Below, piece by piece: positions 48,239 through 59,993 of a stretch of DNA of 64,000 bases (positions are counted from its first letter, which is position 1; every line of letters starts with the position of its first letter). The notes below the pieces were generated by a model. That model saw only the letters and a program-made list of their open reading frames with translations. It was not told the DNA's origin and made no database searches. Source of the stretch: Prostheceraeus crozeri (taxonomy: Eukaryota > Platyhelminthes > Polycladida > Euryleptidae); the NCBI GenBank assembly GCA_907163375.1, contig CAJQUW010011528.1, positions 1 through 64,000 on the forward strand. Direction: 5' to 3'. The translations under genes and the position numbers were made by a program.

Positions 48239-49371
48239 CAGCGATTCTCAAGGTGGGCGCTAGCTCCCCTGGTGGGCGTTCGCCACTTCCAAGGAGGCGT
48301 TGGATACGAAGGGGGCGTTAAGGGGGCGATTTTCGTGAGCATATCTTCAGCTGTCCATGCGGCATGCACACTGCACACTGTACATCTTCAAAGTAAGCGC
48401 TCTGTGCTTATATTTATTCACAGCGCTCATTAAGCGAAAAAAACCTGAATCTCTATCACTTCGTCAAAACCACTATATCAAAACAGACAACATAGATGTG
48501 ACAATGAGATATCCGCCAATAGCAATGTAGTGGAAGTCCAGCTTGGTTGCTCTGTAAAGTCACGTGACTGCATTGCACATTACTTTGCAATGTGAGTCAC
48601 TACTGCTTATCGATTGAAAACACGAACGATTGAGACACACTGAGTGAACGTCTTTTTCGTCAACTTTGTAGTGATAAAATAAAAAGAAGACTTTCAGAAA
48701 TTGTGTTACACACTGAAGTAAATGGCTCTCAAAAGGAAGTTGTCTCGATCATTTTATAATTAGTGATAGAACTCCAACTTGACGCACCTTTGAAAATCAA
48801 ATTTTCCAAAGCTGGTGAGCCTTTCTTCTGAATTGATGACTGTCTAAAGCTTCACTTTTTCTGCGAAGTGACAAAGCGGTTCGTACTGTCATTTCCAACT
48901 TCGTGCTGGTCGAGACAGGACCTTTGAGACTACAAAGTAAAGGCTGCAATCGCATGGATGTTATACAACGAGGTGACTTGCGCCTACATTTGTAAAAATT
49001 GAGCTTGATCTTGCAAAAAGTCACCAACCTGAGGGATCGCACTGACAGCCCTACTATAGTTATATTTTATGCAAACTTTATATAGTCATTGAAGCATAAC
49101 TGAATTTACCTATTGAAGTATTGCTTTCATTCTACAAGTTACCGTAAGCCTTTATGAAAATAACTTTTAGATGAAAAGTAAAATCATTGATTCAAAGAAT
49201 AAAAGATGTAATACTTTTATTTCAAAGATGATAAACTTGACATTTTGTGCACCAGGTAATATGATGCACAAATTCAAGAAATTGAGGAGCCAAAATTTGA
49301 CCATGTATACAGTGTAGGCCTTATATGAAACGAAAAGGGGGCGTCCACAAGGAAAAGGTTGAGAAACACCG
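48239..49371. mobile_element. hAT-like element, 1.1 kb, non-autonomous or decayed
   Basis: The left end is CAGCGATTCTCAA and the right end, read inverted, CGGTGTTTCTCAA. These match the well known CAGNGNTTCTCAA ends of hAT elements. The flanks CTCTAAAT (48231-48238) and CTTTAAAT (49372-49379) agree at seven of eight positions. Both ends continue with GGGGGCG/GGTGGGCG words. Near 48723 the plus strand reads MALKRKLSRSF and a stop, recalling the start of hAT transposases, but no transposase body is readable. Confidence 0.7.
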
Positions 49372-49438
49372 CTTTAAATGACCACCTCTACAGTCACAGC
49401 ATACTCTTATTCGGTGAAAAAAATGTTCAATCACTCTT

Positions 49439-50110
49439 TCACACAGGTCTGACATGATTCCACCAATTACACCTCGAATGTCGTGCTTTAAATGAGCAAT
49501 CCTGTTGGTATTTTTTTAATATGCCCGTGATTTCACATAGCCCATCATTGAAATCATCATTGAAATCATATGGGGATAAAGCACATGATCCTGGTGGCCA
49601 TCCATCGATAACAACCATTGCTGAAGAAAAGGCAATTGGGAAATTATTCTCTGAGGAACTGCGTGGTTTCTCGTGCAGCATGTTAAGTTGCACCATCTTG
49701 GTGTAACCATAAGTCTTGTTCATCTAGGGTTTCGAGTTGAGGCAGAAAACTCAGTTACCATCCTTGGATGACAATAGCCATTTACCGTTACAGCTACTGC
49801 ATTTTCATTTTCAAAAAATATGGTCTAATCACTCTGCCACTCGGGTTGCAGTGACTTCTCATGAATCACTTGGGGATTGTCTGTGGGCAAGATTCGACAA
49901 TTTTGTTTCTTTAAGTAATTTTCGAGATGAAAATAGGCCTCGTCGCTAAACATTGTTCTTCTCGTAAACATTGGATTCACTTGCGGATTCCGTAGCGCAA
50001 AATTGGCACAACCTTGGCGAACTGCATGGTCGCAAGTTTCAAACTGTTGTGCAACTTGAACTTTGTAATGGTAATTGTGTAGTAAGGTGGCAACTCCTGT
50101 GCGTGACATT
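49439..50110 (-). pseudogene. Broken mariner-type transposase
   Basis: The minus strand starts at 50109 with MSRTGVATLLHNYHYKVQVA and, after about 60 residues, has TMFSDEAYFHLENYLKKQNC with the first catalytic Asp. Following pieces in other frames read LHQDGAT (second Asp) with AARETTQFLRE, and WPPGSCALSPYDF (region of the third Asp). The order and spacing are those of the DDE domain of mariner transposases. The reading frame is interrupted at several places, so it cannot make an active enzyme. The N-terminal DNA-binding half is missing or unreadable, and I do not see terminal inverted repeats. Confidence 0.8.
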
Positions 50111-50764
50111 CTCCATGTTTGTAATGTAATTGTATAATCTGCATCCCTTGTTCTTTAGAGTATGAATTCGCTTTGACTTAGTGAAACACCAATAACACAA
50201 TTGCAAGTGGTGTGACTGTGCTAGATGTTTCATTACCATTATGAGTGGAATTCACCCAATGCAACTTCTGCATCAAATTCATAACAAATTGACAATGCAG
50301 AATGAAATTACAATACCTTTTGGAATATTCCAGGCATTTAATTAATGACATATCTACAGTATTGTGGATATTGCTATTGAATTAAATCTGGCGTCCTTAA
50401 CTAGTCACATTGTACATGTAGCCAAAGTCAATAAATCAACAATTACTTTGAAAGATAGAAGTTACAAGCCTACATTGTGTCATTATTGCGCATTTCAAGC
50501 GATTTCAAGTATTTCAGCATGCTATTATACTAAAGGTAGAAAACATTATTCATTTTTTAGGCCCTCATCCAAAATCAGATTATACGTCACAATCTTAAAA
50601 GTTGTTCATAAATTGCTAATTCGGCTATAAATCAGCTTGATGTCATACTTATTTGGAACAATAAACAAATATATATATACATTTTCATTAATGCGCCTGA
50701 TTGAAGGTCAAATAAAGTACAGCGTTCTCATATAATGCTGGAGCATTATAAGATTCCATTACTT

Positions 50765-51480
50765 AAGAATCACGACACCACCCTCACGAAAATTCCTCAT
50801 GAATTTTTATGAGATTTTTACTCATATATATATATCATGAATTTTAATGCGGATTTGAAACGTTTTCGCATGAAATATCTCATCAAATTTCATGAGCATT
50901 CATGAACAGTTGCTTTTTCATACTTCTGAATTTATTTTTCTCGCATACAGTTATTGAAGCTTTCTTGGCCTAGCCACATTTCCCCAAAGCATTGCCACGC
51001 CATGTCCACAATGCTATTTCTGTATTCGCAAATATAGACCACTATTAATCCTGTTCTTATGTTTAACTGTGATTGTATATATGTCTATTTTCAACATCTT
51101 GCATAGTAATGATAATTGTAAAGTCAAATTATATATGCATCATGTCGAAAATGCTGTTGCACATCGCCATGATGCATCCTATACATTTTTATTTTTATCT
51201 TTTATAGACTAACCTTGAAGATCTTGATCGATTGAATAAGCTTTCTTATGGTTATTTCCTTTCGCGGCTAGCATGCATAACGTACTACTTATAAACTAAT
51301 TTTCACGAAGGCCTCATAAATGCTAATGATTTTCTCATGAACGCGATCAAAGCATCATGAGAACATCGTGAGTTAAATACTTTCTTGTGAGAATATCATG
51401 AGACTCATAATAATCTCATGAGTTCTCATAAAAATCTCATGAATCCGCATTAAATTTCATGAATTGGTGAATTCGGTATA
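50765..51480. mobile_element. Palindrome-rich MITE with TCATGA repeats
   Basis: The left part (TCATGAATTTTTATGAGATTTT ... AATTTTAATGCGGAT) is inverted at the right (ATCCGCATTAAATTTCATGAATT). Both ends are studded with CTCATGA and TCATGAG words. An ACCCTCACGAAAATTCCTCATGA start at 50781 resembles the CCTTACGGAAATATATCATC start of the ATGATATT elements, so the families may be related. Confidence 0.5.
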
Positions 51481-51593
51481 AAAACTCTTGGAATCATCAT
51501 CTTTAAATTATTACATGAAGTTAAAGGAAGAGGTTAAAGAGTTAAACTAACTACAAAACTTTGATTATAGTGATAAAAAGCCAAAACTGCTAT

Positions 51594-52070
51594 CAACACC
51601 GTTTTATTTGAATATTTCAGGAACGAATGGATTAACAGTACAAAAAATAGCAGCAAAGGAAGAGGATATTTAGAACTATGTAGACTTCAATGTGAGACGA
51701 AGCAATATTTATATTTAGTTGGCAATAAAATCAAGATTGAAAATATCCTGAAGCTTCGAGCGGATAATCACACTCTTACAGAAGAAAATGGCACATATCA
51801 AAACCGATCTACTCATAACGATTTCATTTGTAAATTCTGTGATAGGAATGAAGTAGAAGACATTTTTCATTTCATGTCAATTTGTCTATGATACAGAATG
51901 AAAGATTTGTATTGACTCCATTTCTAAGTGATTGTGATCGGTCGGATTTCTATGAAACTATGAACACGCTAAAGGTAGGACAGGCATGTGCCATCGATGA
52001 ATTCATTGACAAAAGCAGTGTACATAAGGAACAATCGATAATGTTAACTTCTATTGTTACACTCTGACGT
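51594..52070 (+). pseudogene. 3' end of a LINE reverse transcriptase
   Basis: The plus strand encodes NTVLFEYFRNEWINS, GRGYLELCRLQCETKQYLYL, KIENILKLRADNHTLTEE and then a zinc-finger-like FICKFCDRNEVEDIFHF followed by SIC. The C-x-x-C ... EVEDxFHF ... C pattern is the usual tail of the reverse transcriptase protein of CR1-like and related LINEs. A frame change follows, and the plus strand continues with FYETMNTLKVGQACAIDEF. This is a 5'-truncated copy, as is common for LINEs. Confidence 0.65.
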
Positions 52071-52275
52071 TGTATATGCAGCTACAGAATGGAATTTCAC
52101 TTGCATTGACATGAAATCGCATACAGCTCTCTGTATGGGACATGTAGTGGCTGCATTTCACTTGCAACAACAGTTACGAATTAATTCTTTGTCTTGTTTG
52201 ACGCTAGATGTAAATCAATGAAAGTGATATTCAATCAGATCACATGCAGTCGTTCTAATCAGTTGTTCTGATTAG

Positions 52276-53010
52276 ATGAATGTCCAGCAAATTCAACTCA
52301 CTATCTGCAATATAAGTCCTGGATATCCATGTCACACCTTATCTGTGGTACTACGAACTATGGAGGCGTCTAGATTTTCGATAGTATCAAGTCAGCAAAT
52401 AGAAGATGTGGTGAAGAATACCAAGTCTAAGAACACAGAACGCAACAGTACTTGGTGCATGCGACTGTATACTGATTGGGCGGCAAAATGCATCTGAATA
52501 TCCAGCCAACACGATCCATAACATTGTTTGCGGTTTGGCAAGATTCATCAAGAACGAGAGCCATGGACGCAATATCCTGGACAAGGAAGATCCCGATTTC
52601 AAGTCGTTTGTTGACAATCTTGACGGACGAATGCGACATCTGACCGCACGGGGTGTTGGAGCTTCTCAAAGAAGGGCAGATCCAGTGTCGATCAATGATG
52701 AACTGACAATCTGGGAAAAGAATGCTTTTTCGCTAACGGATTCATATGGTCTACTTCGCGCAGTGTACTTTACAATTCAAAAGCCTTCGTTCTCAGGGCT
52801 GCCGATGAACACCGACAAATGCAACTGGAGCAACTATCGTTCGGAGAGGACTCCGACGGAAAGTTTGTAGAATTCAGTGGTCGAAATATCAGTCTACCGC
52901 GGAGGGATACAGGACCGGAAGATCAGTAACAAACTGATTCGTCAGTACGATACTACAGATAACCCGCGCTCAATAAACAAAATTCTTGGATATGTCTCTG
53001 TCCTACATTG
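52276..53010 (+). pseudogene. Crypton-type tyrosine recombinase, N-terminal and middle part
   Basis: From MEASRFSIVSSQQIEDVVKN at 52361 through NIVCGLARFIKNE, DPDFKSFVDNLDGRMRHLTA and RGVGASQRRADPVSINDE, the plus strand follows the DUF3504-type core found in Crypton transposons and in host proteins derived from them (ZMYM and QRICH1 families). After 52800 the expected LEQLSFGEDSDGKFVEFSGR follows in a shifted frame. Several frame breaks show it is decayed. No neighbouring host exons join it, so a transposon fossil is more likely than a ZMYM gene. Confidence 0.7.
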
Positions 53011-53037
53011 ACTAGGGTTCTCCACTGCATTCTACAC

Positions 53038-53252
53038 ACTCTAAACCAGCACCTCCTAAATCACACACTGAAGCGAGACACTATTCGTAACTAATAAAAA
53101 ACTCCTAAAGCAAAGCATGTTAGGAGGCTAGCGCACTAGTGTTATTGTTCTCTTTAGTATGTCAGCATTCTATTTCACGCAACCTCCTAAAATTCTAGTG
53201 TGTCGCGCTTTAGGATGCAGATTTCTTCGATTTTAGGTGATAGTTTACAGTG
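53038..53252 (+). repeat. Crypton tail, first copy
   Basis: The 215 bases are repeated almost unchanged at 53591-53808. They contain AACTCCTAAAGC, TGTTAGGAGGCTAGCGCACTAG and CTAGTGTGTCGCGCTTTAGG words, which are partly inverted to each other. It directly follows the decayed middle part of the recombinase. Confidence 0.85.
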
Positions 53253-53643
53253 CAGGCGTCCTCTAAAGAACATTGTCAGCGCTTCTCCTCGTTTCGCTAT
53301 GACACCAGTTGGCATTAACAGCATCAGAAAATTGCTTCCAACTACAGCCTCCATTGCCGGAATCCATGCCAACATAACAGGCCATTCAGGAAAAGTGACC
53401 TGCGTGACAAGGTTGTTCCGACAAAATTTAGATGAAAAATTAATGTCAAGAACAGGTCACAGAAGTAGTGCTGTCCGAGCATACAAACGAAAAGCCCATG
53501 ATCAAGAGAAATTGCTGAGTACTTACGAATCACCTCCTCCAAAGAAATGCATTGAACATTTTCACACACAACCCCAAATCGATGACTATCACTCTAAACC
53601 AGCACCTCCTAAATCACACACTGAAACGAGACACTATTCGTAA
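53253..53643 (+). pseudogene. Crypton-type tyrosine recombinase, catalytic C-terminal part
   Basis: The open frame from 53200 reads, from 53275, SASPRFAMTPVGINSIRKLL, then GIHANITGHSGKVTCVTRLF, NLDEKLMSRTGHRSSAVRAY and PPPKK. The H-x-x-(R/K) segment (GHSGKVTC), the TGHRS box and the tyrosine a few residues later (RAY) are the catalytic signature of Crypton/DUF3504 tyrosine recombinases. The first catalytic Arg is replaced by Lys. The segment sits between the two tail copies. Confidence 0.7.
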
Positions 53644-53808
53644 CTAATAAAAAACTCCTAAAGCAAAGCATGTTAGGAGGCTAGCGCACTAGTGTTATTG
53701 TTCTCTTTAGTATGTCAGCATTCTATTTCACGCAACCTCCTAAAATTCTAGTGTGTCGCGCTTTAGGATGCAGATTTCTTCGATTGTAGGAGGTGACAGT
53801 TTACAGTG
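53591..53808 (+). repeat. Crypton tail, second copy
   Basis: Near-identical to 53038-53252, offset 553 bases. It is in its natural place directly after the catalytic domain, so the first copy is probably the product of a local tandem duplication followed by loss of one catalytic segment. The high identity of the two tails suggests the duplication is young relative to decay of the coding part. Confidence 0.8.
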
Positions 53809-55770
53809 TAATTATGCTGCGGAATTTGATTAATGAATAAATTTAATACGTCTGGAATTGTTTTTTCTTAATTTAGTATAGGAAAACACCGAGTTATTAC
53901 AAAGCGCGACTTTATAACGGGTAGTGTAATTAGCAGTTATCAGGACAAGTAGAGAATTCTATTATATTGGCCTCTACTATTTGTGTTTAATTTATTTAGG
54001 AAATTTAATTGTTACAGAATTCGAACCGATTTTCACTAGGTTAAAGCCTGACTGACACATGGAAAGAAATGTAGTGTTGCGATAAATCACTTGTCACTGC
54101 ACTTTCTAACCCACCAGAGTGGTAACAATTCGGTTGCAACACTCTTGTCGCGATCTCGAGCTTCGCCCTCGATCGGAAACTCGTGGTGCAACCTTCAATT
54201 ATATCAATCTGTCCACTTCACAATTTCATTACCATGAATGTTTTATTCAGTTAATCAAGTGCTTCATGCGAATTCTATGAAACCCTAAAAAGGTTGACAG
54301 ATGTGTGATGATGATTATTTCATAAAATTATCAAATCACATGTACTTGAGAAACAATAGATCCTGTTTACATTTGGATTTCCATCTGCCTTACAAATTCA
54401 TCAATACACTCAACCTATCATATTGATCAACTGTAGTCGATTTCTATGCAAGTTTGAACACAACGAAGGTTGGACAGACGCATGCCATTAATGAATTCAT
54501 CGATAAAGCAACATACATGTATAAGGAATAATGGGCATTTACTTTGACATGCCAACCTGCTTGTTTGATAAATGTATTATCACACCCAATCCATTACGAC
54601 TTTTATCAAGTACTGACTGCAATATCTATGGAACAATAAAATGAACGTAGCTTTGGACATAGGAAACAGTGGCGAATGATTAGTATTTACTGAAAGTGAT
54701 AGCCGATGCAAGCATTCCTACATATCAGAGGTCGGAAAATTCAACCGCTCGTGCTCCATACCTGACTAATCAAACCTTTGTAATATCATTCATTTGAATT
54801 TCTGTTCTTGAACGTGATGTATCCCGTGGGTCTCCTTAATTAATGGAACACAGCACGTTCAATTGCTTGCACTTATGAAATTTTTAATTTCAATAAACCG
54901 AACCTCCGATATGTCGTAATAGGGTAAATAATCCGCTGTGATGAAGTGTGATTTGTAAATAAGACATTAATAACATTTATTAATTCTTAAATAGACATGT
55001 ATTCATCATTGCTATTGCCATGCACAGGAATGCTTTGCGATATATTTGCCTCATCTCCTCACTCGTTTATGACATTCCTTCCTGCTCATTTATTCATGCA
55101 TACTACGATGATTATGCTCACCATGCGATATGAGAAATTCATGCTTTTGTAAATGTATGATGATCATTGTCGACAGTATAATTTGGTTGTCGTCATTTCA
55201 TGCTCATGCCTCAGTGTCATCGTTTTCACATTTTTGTAAATAATATTTTAACGTGATTTTAACGGTTCGTTTGTAATTGTTGACCGGACATTTTGTCAGA
55301 CTCATTCTAACGCAGCATCCGTCGACGTGATTCATATCATCTCTCATCGTGAATCAGACATCATTCGTGGTTGCGGTTGCCGTTTTCATTCATTGATCCG
55401 CTTCATTCTTCTTTTTTTTGCAAATCGCATCTCATTTTACGTTACATTAATTATCATTACCACACAACTTTCTCTACTTGTACCAAAATTTGGTCAATAA
55501 ACTTTCTGAGTGAGAGAGTATGAGAGTGTGAGAGATGAACAATGATTACTTATTGAAGAAAAGGGTAATGAAGAACATTCATCAAAAAAGATAATATATT
55601 AGAAATATTACTCAAGTAGGTTATAAAATTGAAAATTTGAGATCAAGGTATGGAAATTGAAACATTATTCTTCTCGTTTTTGGTCGCATAAAAGAGAGTT
55701 GATGTCGTATTGTTCTTATTTTCTGGTGAATTTGTAAAATACTGTGTAATGGATGCATAGCTACATTTTG
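53809..55770. other. Intergenic stretch with one LINE fragment
   Basis: AT-rich sequence without genes. At about 54436-54525 the plus strand carries DFYASLNTTKVGQTHAINEF, matching DFYETMNTLKVGQACAIDEF at 51949, so it is a second small fragment of the same LINE. Nothing else is recognised. Confidence 0.5.
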
Positions 55771-55775
55771 CAGAA

Positions 55776-56100
55776 TTGATCTTGTTAGACGCGTGTGTTC
55801 TTGTTTTAAGAGATCAAAAGCACAGTGCTCGCGCGATGTACACCTATGTTTGTACAACAACTTTTGAGAAGACATTTGACTTTCCTAATGGCACTTTCAT
55901 CACAATTGCATGCGGATTTGCCATTTCTTCACCTAGAAACAACAGTTGGCATCAAATACTCGGTCAATATGTCTTTGAGGTACATGCTGTGATGCAGATC
56001 CTTTAAATATATGCCGATTATCGAAGATTTCAATGCCGGGATTTTTGAAACATGGGATTACTGTGCTATCATCTGAATATTTGACCAGTCTAGCAAAGTC
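55776..56100 (+). pseudogene. Decayed actin-family-like sequence
   Basis: The plus strand reads TTTFEKTFDFPNGTFITI at 55855-55910, close to the actin segment SLEKSYELPDGQVITI. About 90 bases later, in another frame, CDADP precedes bases resembling the KCDxDIRKDLYA region, and then MPGF at the place where actin has MYPG. Spacing fits an intronless copy. The identity is low outside the first block, so this may be a processed pseudogene of an actin or actin-related gene. Confidence 0.4.
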
Positions 56101-56388
56101 ATTCTGTGAATGGAAATCATCAGTCATTACAGAGAAAATATTAGTCCACTACCACCAACTTGGACACATCCTAAATCAACATGCTCGAATGAACAATATC
56201 TATGATTTCAGTGTACTAAACAGTGTTATCTGTTTGAAACCAAACATTGCAGATACATCAATCAGCACCATAGTATTCAGTTTGCATGTTTCTGTATTAA
56301 TTTAATATAAATAAAACTTTAAAAGTTCATCTGTTGGTGGTCACAATTCTTAAATGCAAACATCTGATTGAACATCTCATACTTTCAG

Positions 56389-56694
56389 GAGGACTAAGAC
56401 ATCGTTATCGTGCAGTTGACCTGAATCCACAACATGGCGCAACTGTCACCGAGGAGAGGGTTGAATACGTTGAAGGTCCTGCTGTTTCTCTGTCATTAAC
56501 ATTGGAGATCATTGAAAAGAAACTGAACATCGATGGAATATTCAGCAGTGAAATATTTGAAATCATAGTGTATGACAACAAATCTTCGAAGTTCTCACGG
56601 ATTACAGTCAACATGAAGGATGATAAAGGCAAAACTTTGACTGATCTAGGAATAGCTGACCAAACTGAGATTGACTTTTTGACGAGGATGCCAA
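56389..56694 (+). CDS. Host exon with a ubiquitin-like (beta-grasp) appearance
   Basis: 306 bases between acceptor CATACTTTCAG and a perfect donor GTAAGC. It encodes GLRHRYRAVDLNPQHGATVT, then PAVSLSLTLEIIEKKLNIDG, FEIIVYDNKSSKFSRITVNM and KDDKGKTLTDLGIADQTEID. The alternation of strand, helix and strand and the KTLTDLGIxDxTxI ending are typical of ubiquitin-like domains. The arrangement recalls the C-terminal domain of SUMO/NEDD8 E1 enzymes (UBA2, UBA3), but identity is too low for a firm call. Phase 2 at the start and phase 1 at the end mean exons are missing on both sides. I could not identify them in the window. Confidence 0.5.
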
Positions 56695-56704
56695 GTAAGC
56701 TCTG

Positions 56705-57870
56705 AAAATGAAACAAATCTGCAAACTGAAATAACAGAAATGTAATGAATATCATAGTCAATAATGAGTGATATTAAGTGGAAATAATAATGCTGCTGTT
56801 AGCCCAGAAGCCAGAACTCTTTTTGCCACAGTCGCATTTTCATTGAATATGCGCCAACTCGGCATTTGCGCTAGCTAGCTTGGCGAATGTTTTGAATTAT
56901 TTAAACCGAGCAACCTATGGCCAACAGAATTCTAATAGCCTACTTTCTATGTATTATGCAACTTGTGAAGAAGAATGATAAATTTAGCACAATACTTATG
57001 GGGATTTTAAAAGTTATTAAGAGCGTTTTAAGAGCTATTTTAAAAGTTGAATGTTTTGAATATTTTAGCTGATTTTGGTATACATTCACTTATGATGTAT
57101 GTTTTGACATCAGTTCTTTATGAAATAAGTTGAAATTACATCTACATTAATATAGGGATATTGACAAATGCCAAATTGAATTTGAGATTATGTGCTTATC
57201 ATGTATGCATGTTTAAAATTTGAAATTCAACTTTCAAAAAAATTTTTGTACTTTTTAGTTTTGCATCTGATCAGCAATTACCGAAAGCTTTCAGATTCAT
57301 ATTGCTTTTTAGCTTCAGTGTCTCGATAAATGTCACCGAATTGGATTGTTTCTTCACCTGCAGAAATCAAATACTAAAATGTGCGATTTTAGTGATGTTT
57401 GAACTGAACTAATATTTGACCTTTGACCTCATCTAATACAATGATGTAGTGTCACAGCGATTAACAATCATCGTTTAATTAACTACCTTGACCAGATCTT
57501 TCGATTAGTGTTTGGTTTATTAGTTTTTGCTGCCATTTTCGATTTAAAATAGTGATCTAATTGAAATTATTTAAAATTTTGCGTTTTTTTTACCTTTGAC
57601 CTTTACCTCAGCCAAGGAATGACCTTAGAAATGAAGCGGATGCCCTTCCATTGTCTATTCGATTGATGTGTGGCTTGGGAGATCAGAAGAGGAGGGAGTG
57701 CTATTCTGTTCGAAAAACAACTCAATAGGAAGAGGGTCGAACAAAAGCTTAGAAATGATGATCAAAATTGCTAGCCCGTCCTCAAGAGGTTTCAAATGCT
57801 CTGTGTTTCGCAATGCAATAATGTGTAGGATCATTGCTTTCAGAATATGCTATCAGAAGTGGACAAAAAA
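56705..57870. other. Intronic or intergenic stretch
   Basis: AT-rich sequence after the donor at 56695. An open frame of about 95 codons at 57668-57955 runs into the inverted Penelope-like end and has no signature. No acceptor-exon combination could be supported. Confidence 0.4.
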
Positions 57871-57876
57871 TTCAAA

Positions 57877-58740
57877 GTGCCCATCTATCCGAGTTCATAG
57901 TCTTTATTGCTCTGAAGGCCTTTCGCCGGTCTTCTCAACAGAACATATCCGGTAGAAAGAATGCAAATGAATGATAACAAATGTACATGTTAAAAAATGG
58001 TTCTTAAAAGAATTGCGTACCCTACTAATTTCATTAATAATTACATATTAACTGCGCATCCTTCTCCTTCGTCCGTTTTTGAGACCGCTGAGAAGAAGAA
58101 GGTTCATGTTAAGCTGCCGTTCTATGGTGACCGTCAAACCTCTTCTCTTCAGCGGATTGTCCGGTGTTTGGTTGGTCTTCATTACCCTGCTGCCAGTGTC
58201 ACTTTTCTATACCAAAACGGATGAATTCCAGTGCGCTCTGATAAAGATCAGCTGCCTGATTCCTGCTCGTCTTCCGTCGTCTACCGATTTCTATGCGACT
58301 GCCGGTCAGTCTATTACAGCAGGACGAGCAGAGGTCTCGCCGTTCGATCTAAAGAGCACATTCCTAATTGGCTCATCAAAGGTGACAGTCGTTGCAGTTC
58401 CTCTGTCATAGCTTCTCATGTCATTGACTGTAATTGCGGTCGTAGATATCTTCGTGACAAGTTTTCAATTGTCTTTCACGCTAGAAATGACAGGTTATTA
58501 CGCATTTCTGAAGCTTTGCATATTCGGTACTTCAAGCCAACTTTGTGCAAGCAACGTGAGCTGCTAATTGGTATTCATCTACTGCGGTGAAGCCATCTCC
58601 TTTCTAGCATGTAGTTGTACTTCTCATTTGTCATCTCTCATTTGCATTCTTTCTACTGGGTATGTTCTGTTGAGAAGACGGGCGAAATGCCTCCAGAGCA
58701 ATAAAGACTATGGATTCGGCTAGATGTGCGCTTTCATTTA
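57877..58740 (+). mobile_element. Penelope-like element, 3' part between inverted 3' ends
   Basis: The plus strand from 57997 encodes the end of the reverse transcriptase region (VHVKLPFYGDRQTSSLQRIV) and then a GIY-YIG-type nuclease domain: SSSVVYRFLCDCRSVYY, RSKEHIPNWLIKG, SSVIASHVIDCNC and ISEALHIRYFKPTLC. This order is diagnostic of Penelope-like retroelements. The segment 57877-57995 is the inverted copy of 58610-58740 (shared GTCTTTATTGCTCTG and CGTCTTCTCAACAGAACATA type words). The copy is 5'-truncated and slightly decayed. Confidence 0.75.
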
Positions 58741-58952
58741 TCTGTAAATTATCAAATGGACGTAAATGCCTTAGTCTTTATGTGTCTCCGTGCATATAAT
58801 GTAGATATCAGATTACTGCCTGCGTGGGAGATAATATCTGATCAAATACAATTGAAGAATGGAAGAACCATAATTTATCGATCATAGAGAATTCAGATAG
58901 CAATTGGATAAACAATTATCGATTGATTTCAACTATTTTATGGGGAGAAATT

Positions 58953-59175
58953 TGACCCTCAGAGACCTGAGGGGGGGTTCAGTGGACCCCGGAGCTACAT
59001 TTTTCTATTTCATTTTTTACGCTGATGATATATCAACCACTCAAGCCCATACAAAATCATCATTTCTGACAGTGAATCTGCATGTGTTATTTCATTTCAA
59101 TTGAATCAGTAGAAGTATGCCAGACAGGTCAAGGGGATGCACTGGACCCCCCCCCCGTCAGGTCTCAGAGGGTGT
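58953..59175. mobile_element. 223-bp MITE with CCCTCAGAGACCTGA ends
   Basis: Left end TGACCCTCAGAGACCTGAGG and right end, inverted, ACACCCTCTGAGACCTGACG give about 35 bp of terminal inverted repeat, each with a G/C run and a GTCCAGTG-type word. AGAAATT flanks both sides (58946-58952 and 59176-59182). A third related end, followed by TTAA, is at 61525-61568. Confidence 0.6.
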
Positions 59176-59182
59176 AGAAATT

Positions 59183-59667
59183 CTATCACAAAATTTTTGT
59201 AATTAGATGAAAAATGATTTCGAACATGTCCACGATGGTGTATAAAGAGTGAAAGTCATTTATTCATTGTTTGCATCATGCTCGTAGATGTGCAATGTGT
59301 TGGAAGATCGCAAAATGTGAATATTTTGCTTTCGCACACGATCTCCCGTGACTCCCTATATGAACAACTCGACATAAATCGATGTCCGAAATGAAAGCTA
59401 TCATTATAGTTGAGCACCAAAAACTGATTGATGACAAACTTTTCACAGCAGTAATGATAAGTTTGAGATCTCCACAGCTGTTTTTGGTTCTAGAAGTACA
59501 GCAATTTTGACTCATTTTAGGTCTATTTCTGATAGCTTTGGATAAATTTGAAGGAATGTACAAATGGAAAGGATTAGTTGCGTGAATTAAATCAATTTCA
59601 TCAAAATCAACTATCTGAGGCTTTATGATGACACAAAATATCGTAAAGCCACCTCCTAGTACAAATG
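59183..59667. other. Sequence between a MITE and the Penelope-like insertion
   Basis: A minus-strand open frame of 154 codons (59276-59740) crosses from this stretch into the inserted Penelope-like element, so it cannot be an original gene. No family signature is seen. The stretch may be the interior of an older element ending at 61568. Confidence 0.35.
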
Positions 59668-59993
59668 ATGCTGTACTAACCATCCATTGACAGAGGCCAC
59701 AAAACCAGGTATTGGCTAAATTCGAATTTCTATTAGGCAAGGCCTTTCAACCGGCCCAGCCGGTCATCGTCAGGCAAGTGACTCCAGACAACAGACTGGT
59801 CACTCACCAACAGTCGCAAGCACAGCTCACTTGACAGGTTGCAGCATCAAAAAATTACAGCATAGAAATTGAAGACAGGCTTAAGAAAATAGAGACCGTA
59901 AACATGAAATAAATGGAAATCATACTACTACAGAGGAGGAGATAAGTAACAAGGCATAGTAAACAAAAGCAAGAATTGGAAAGAAAGTCAAAG

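Noticed and set aside
58640-58740. CTGTTGA...GAAA in the 3' UTR of the first Penelope-like copy as a hammerhead ribozyme
   Set aside because: The core CUGANGA is not met (CTGTTGA), and I could not pair stem I. The inverted copy has the same change, so it is not a random error.
59276-59740. 154-codon minus-strand open frame
   Set aside because: It crosses the boundary between old flanking DNA and the inserted Penelope-like element, so it cannot be one ancestral gene, and it has no signature.
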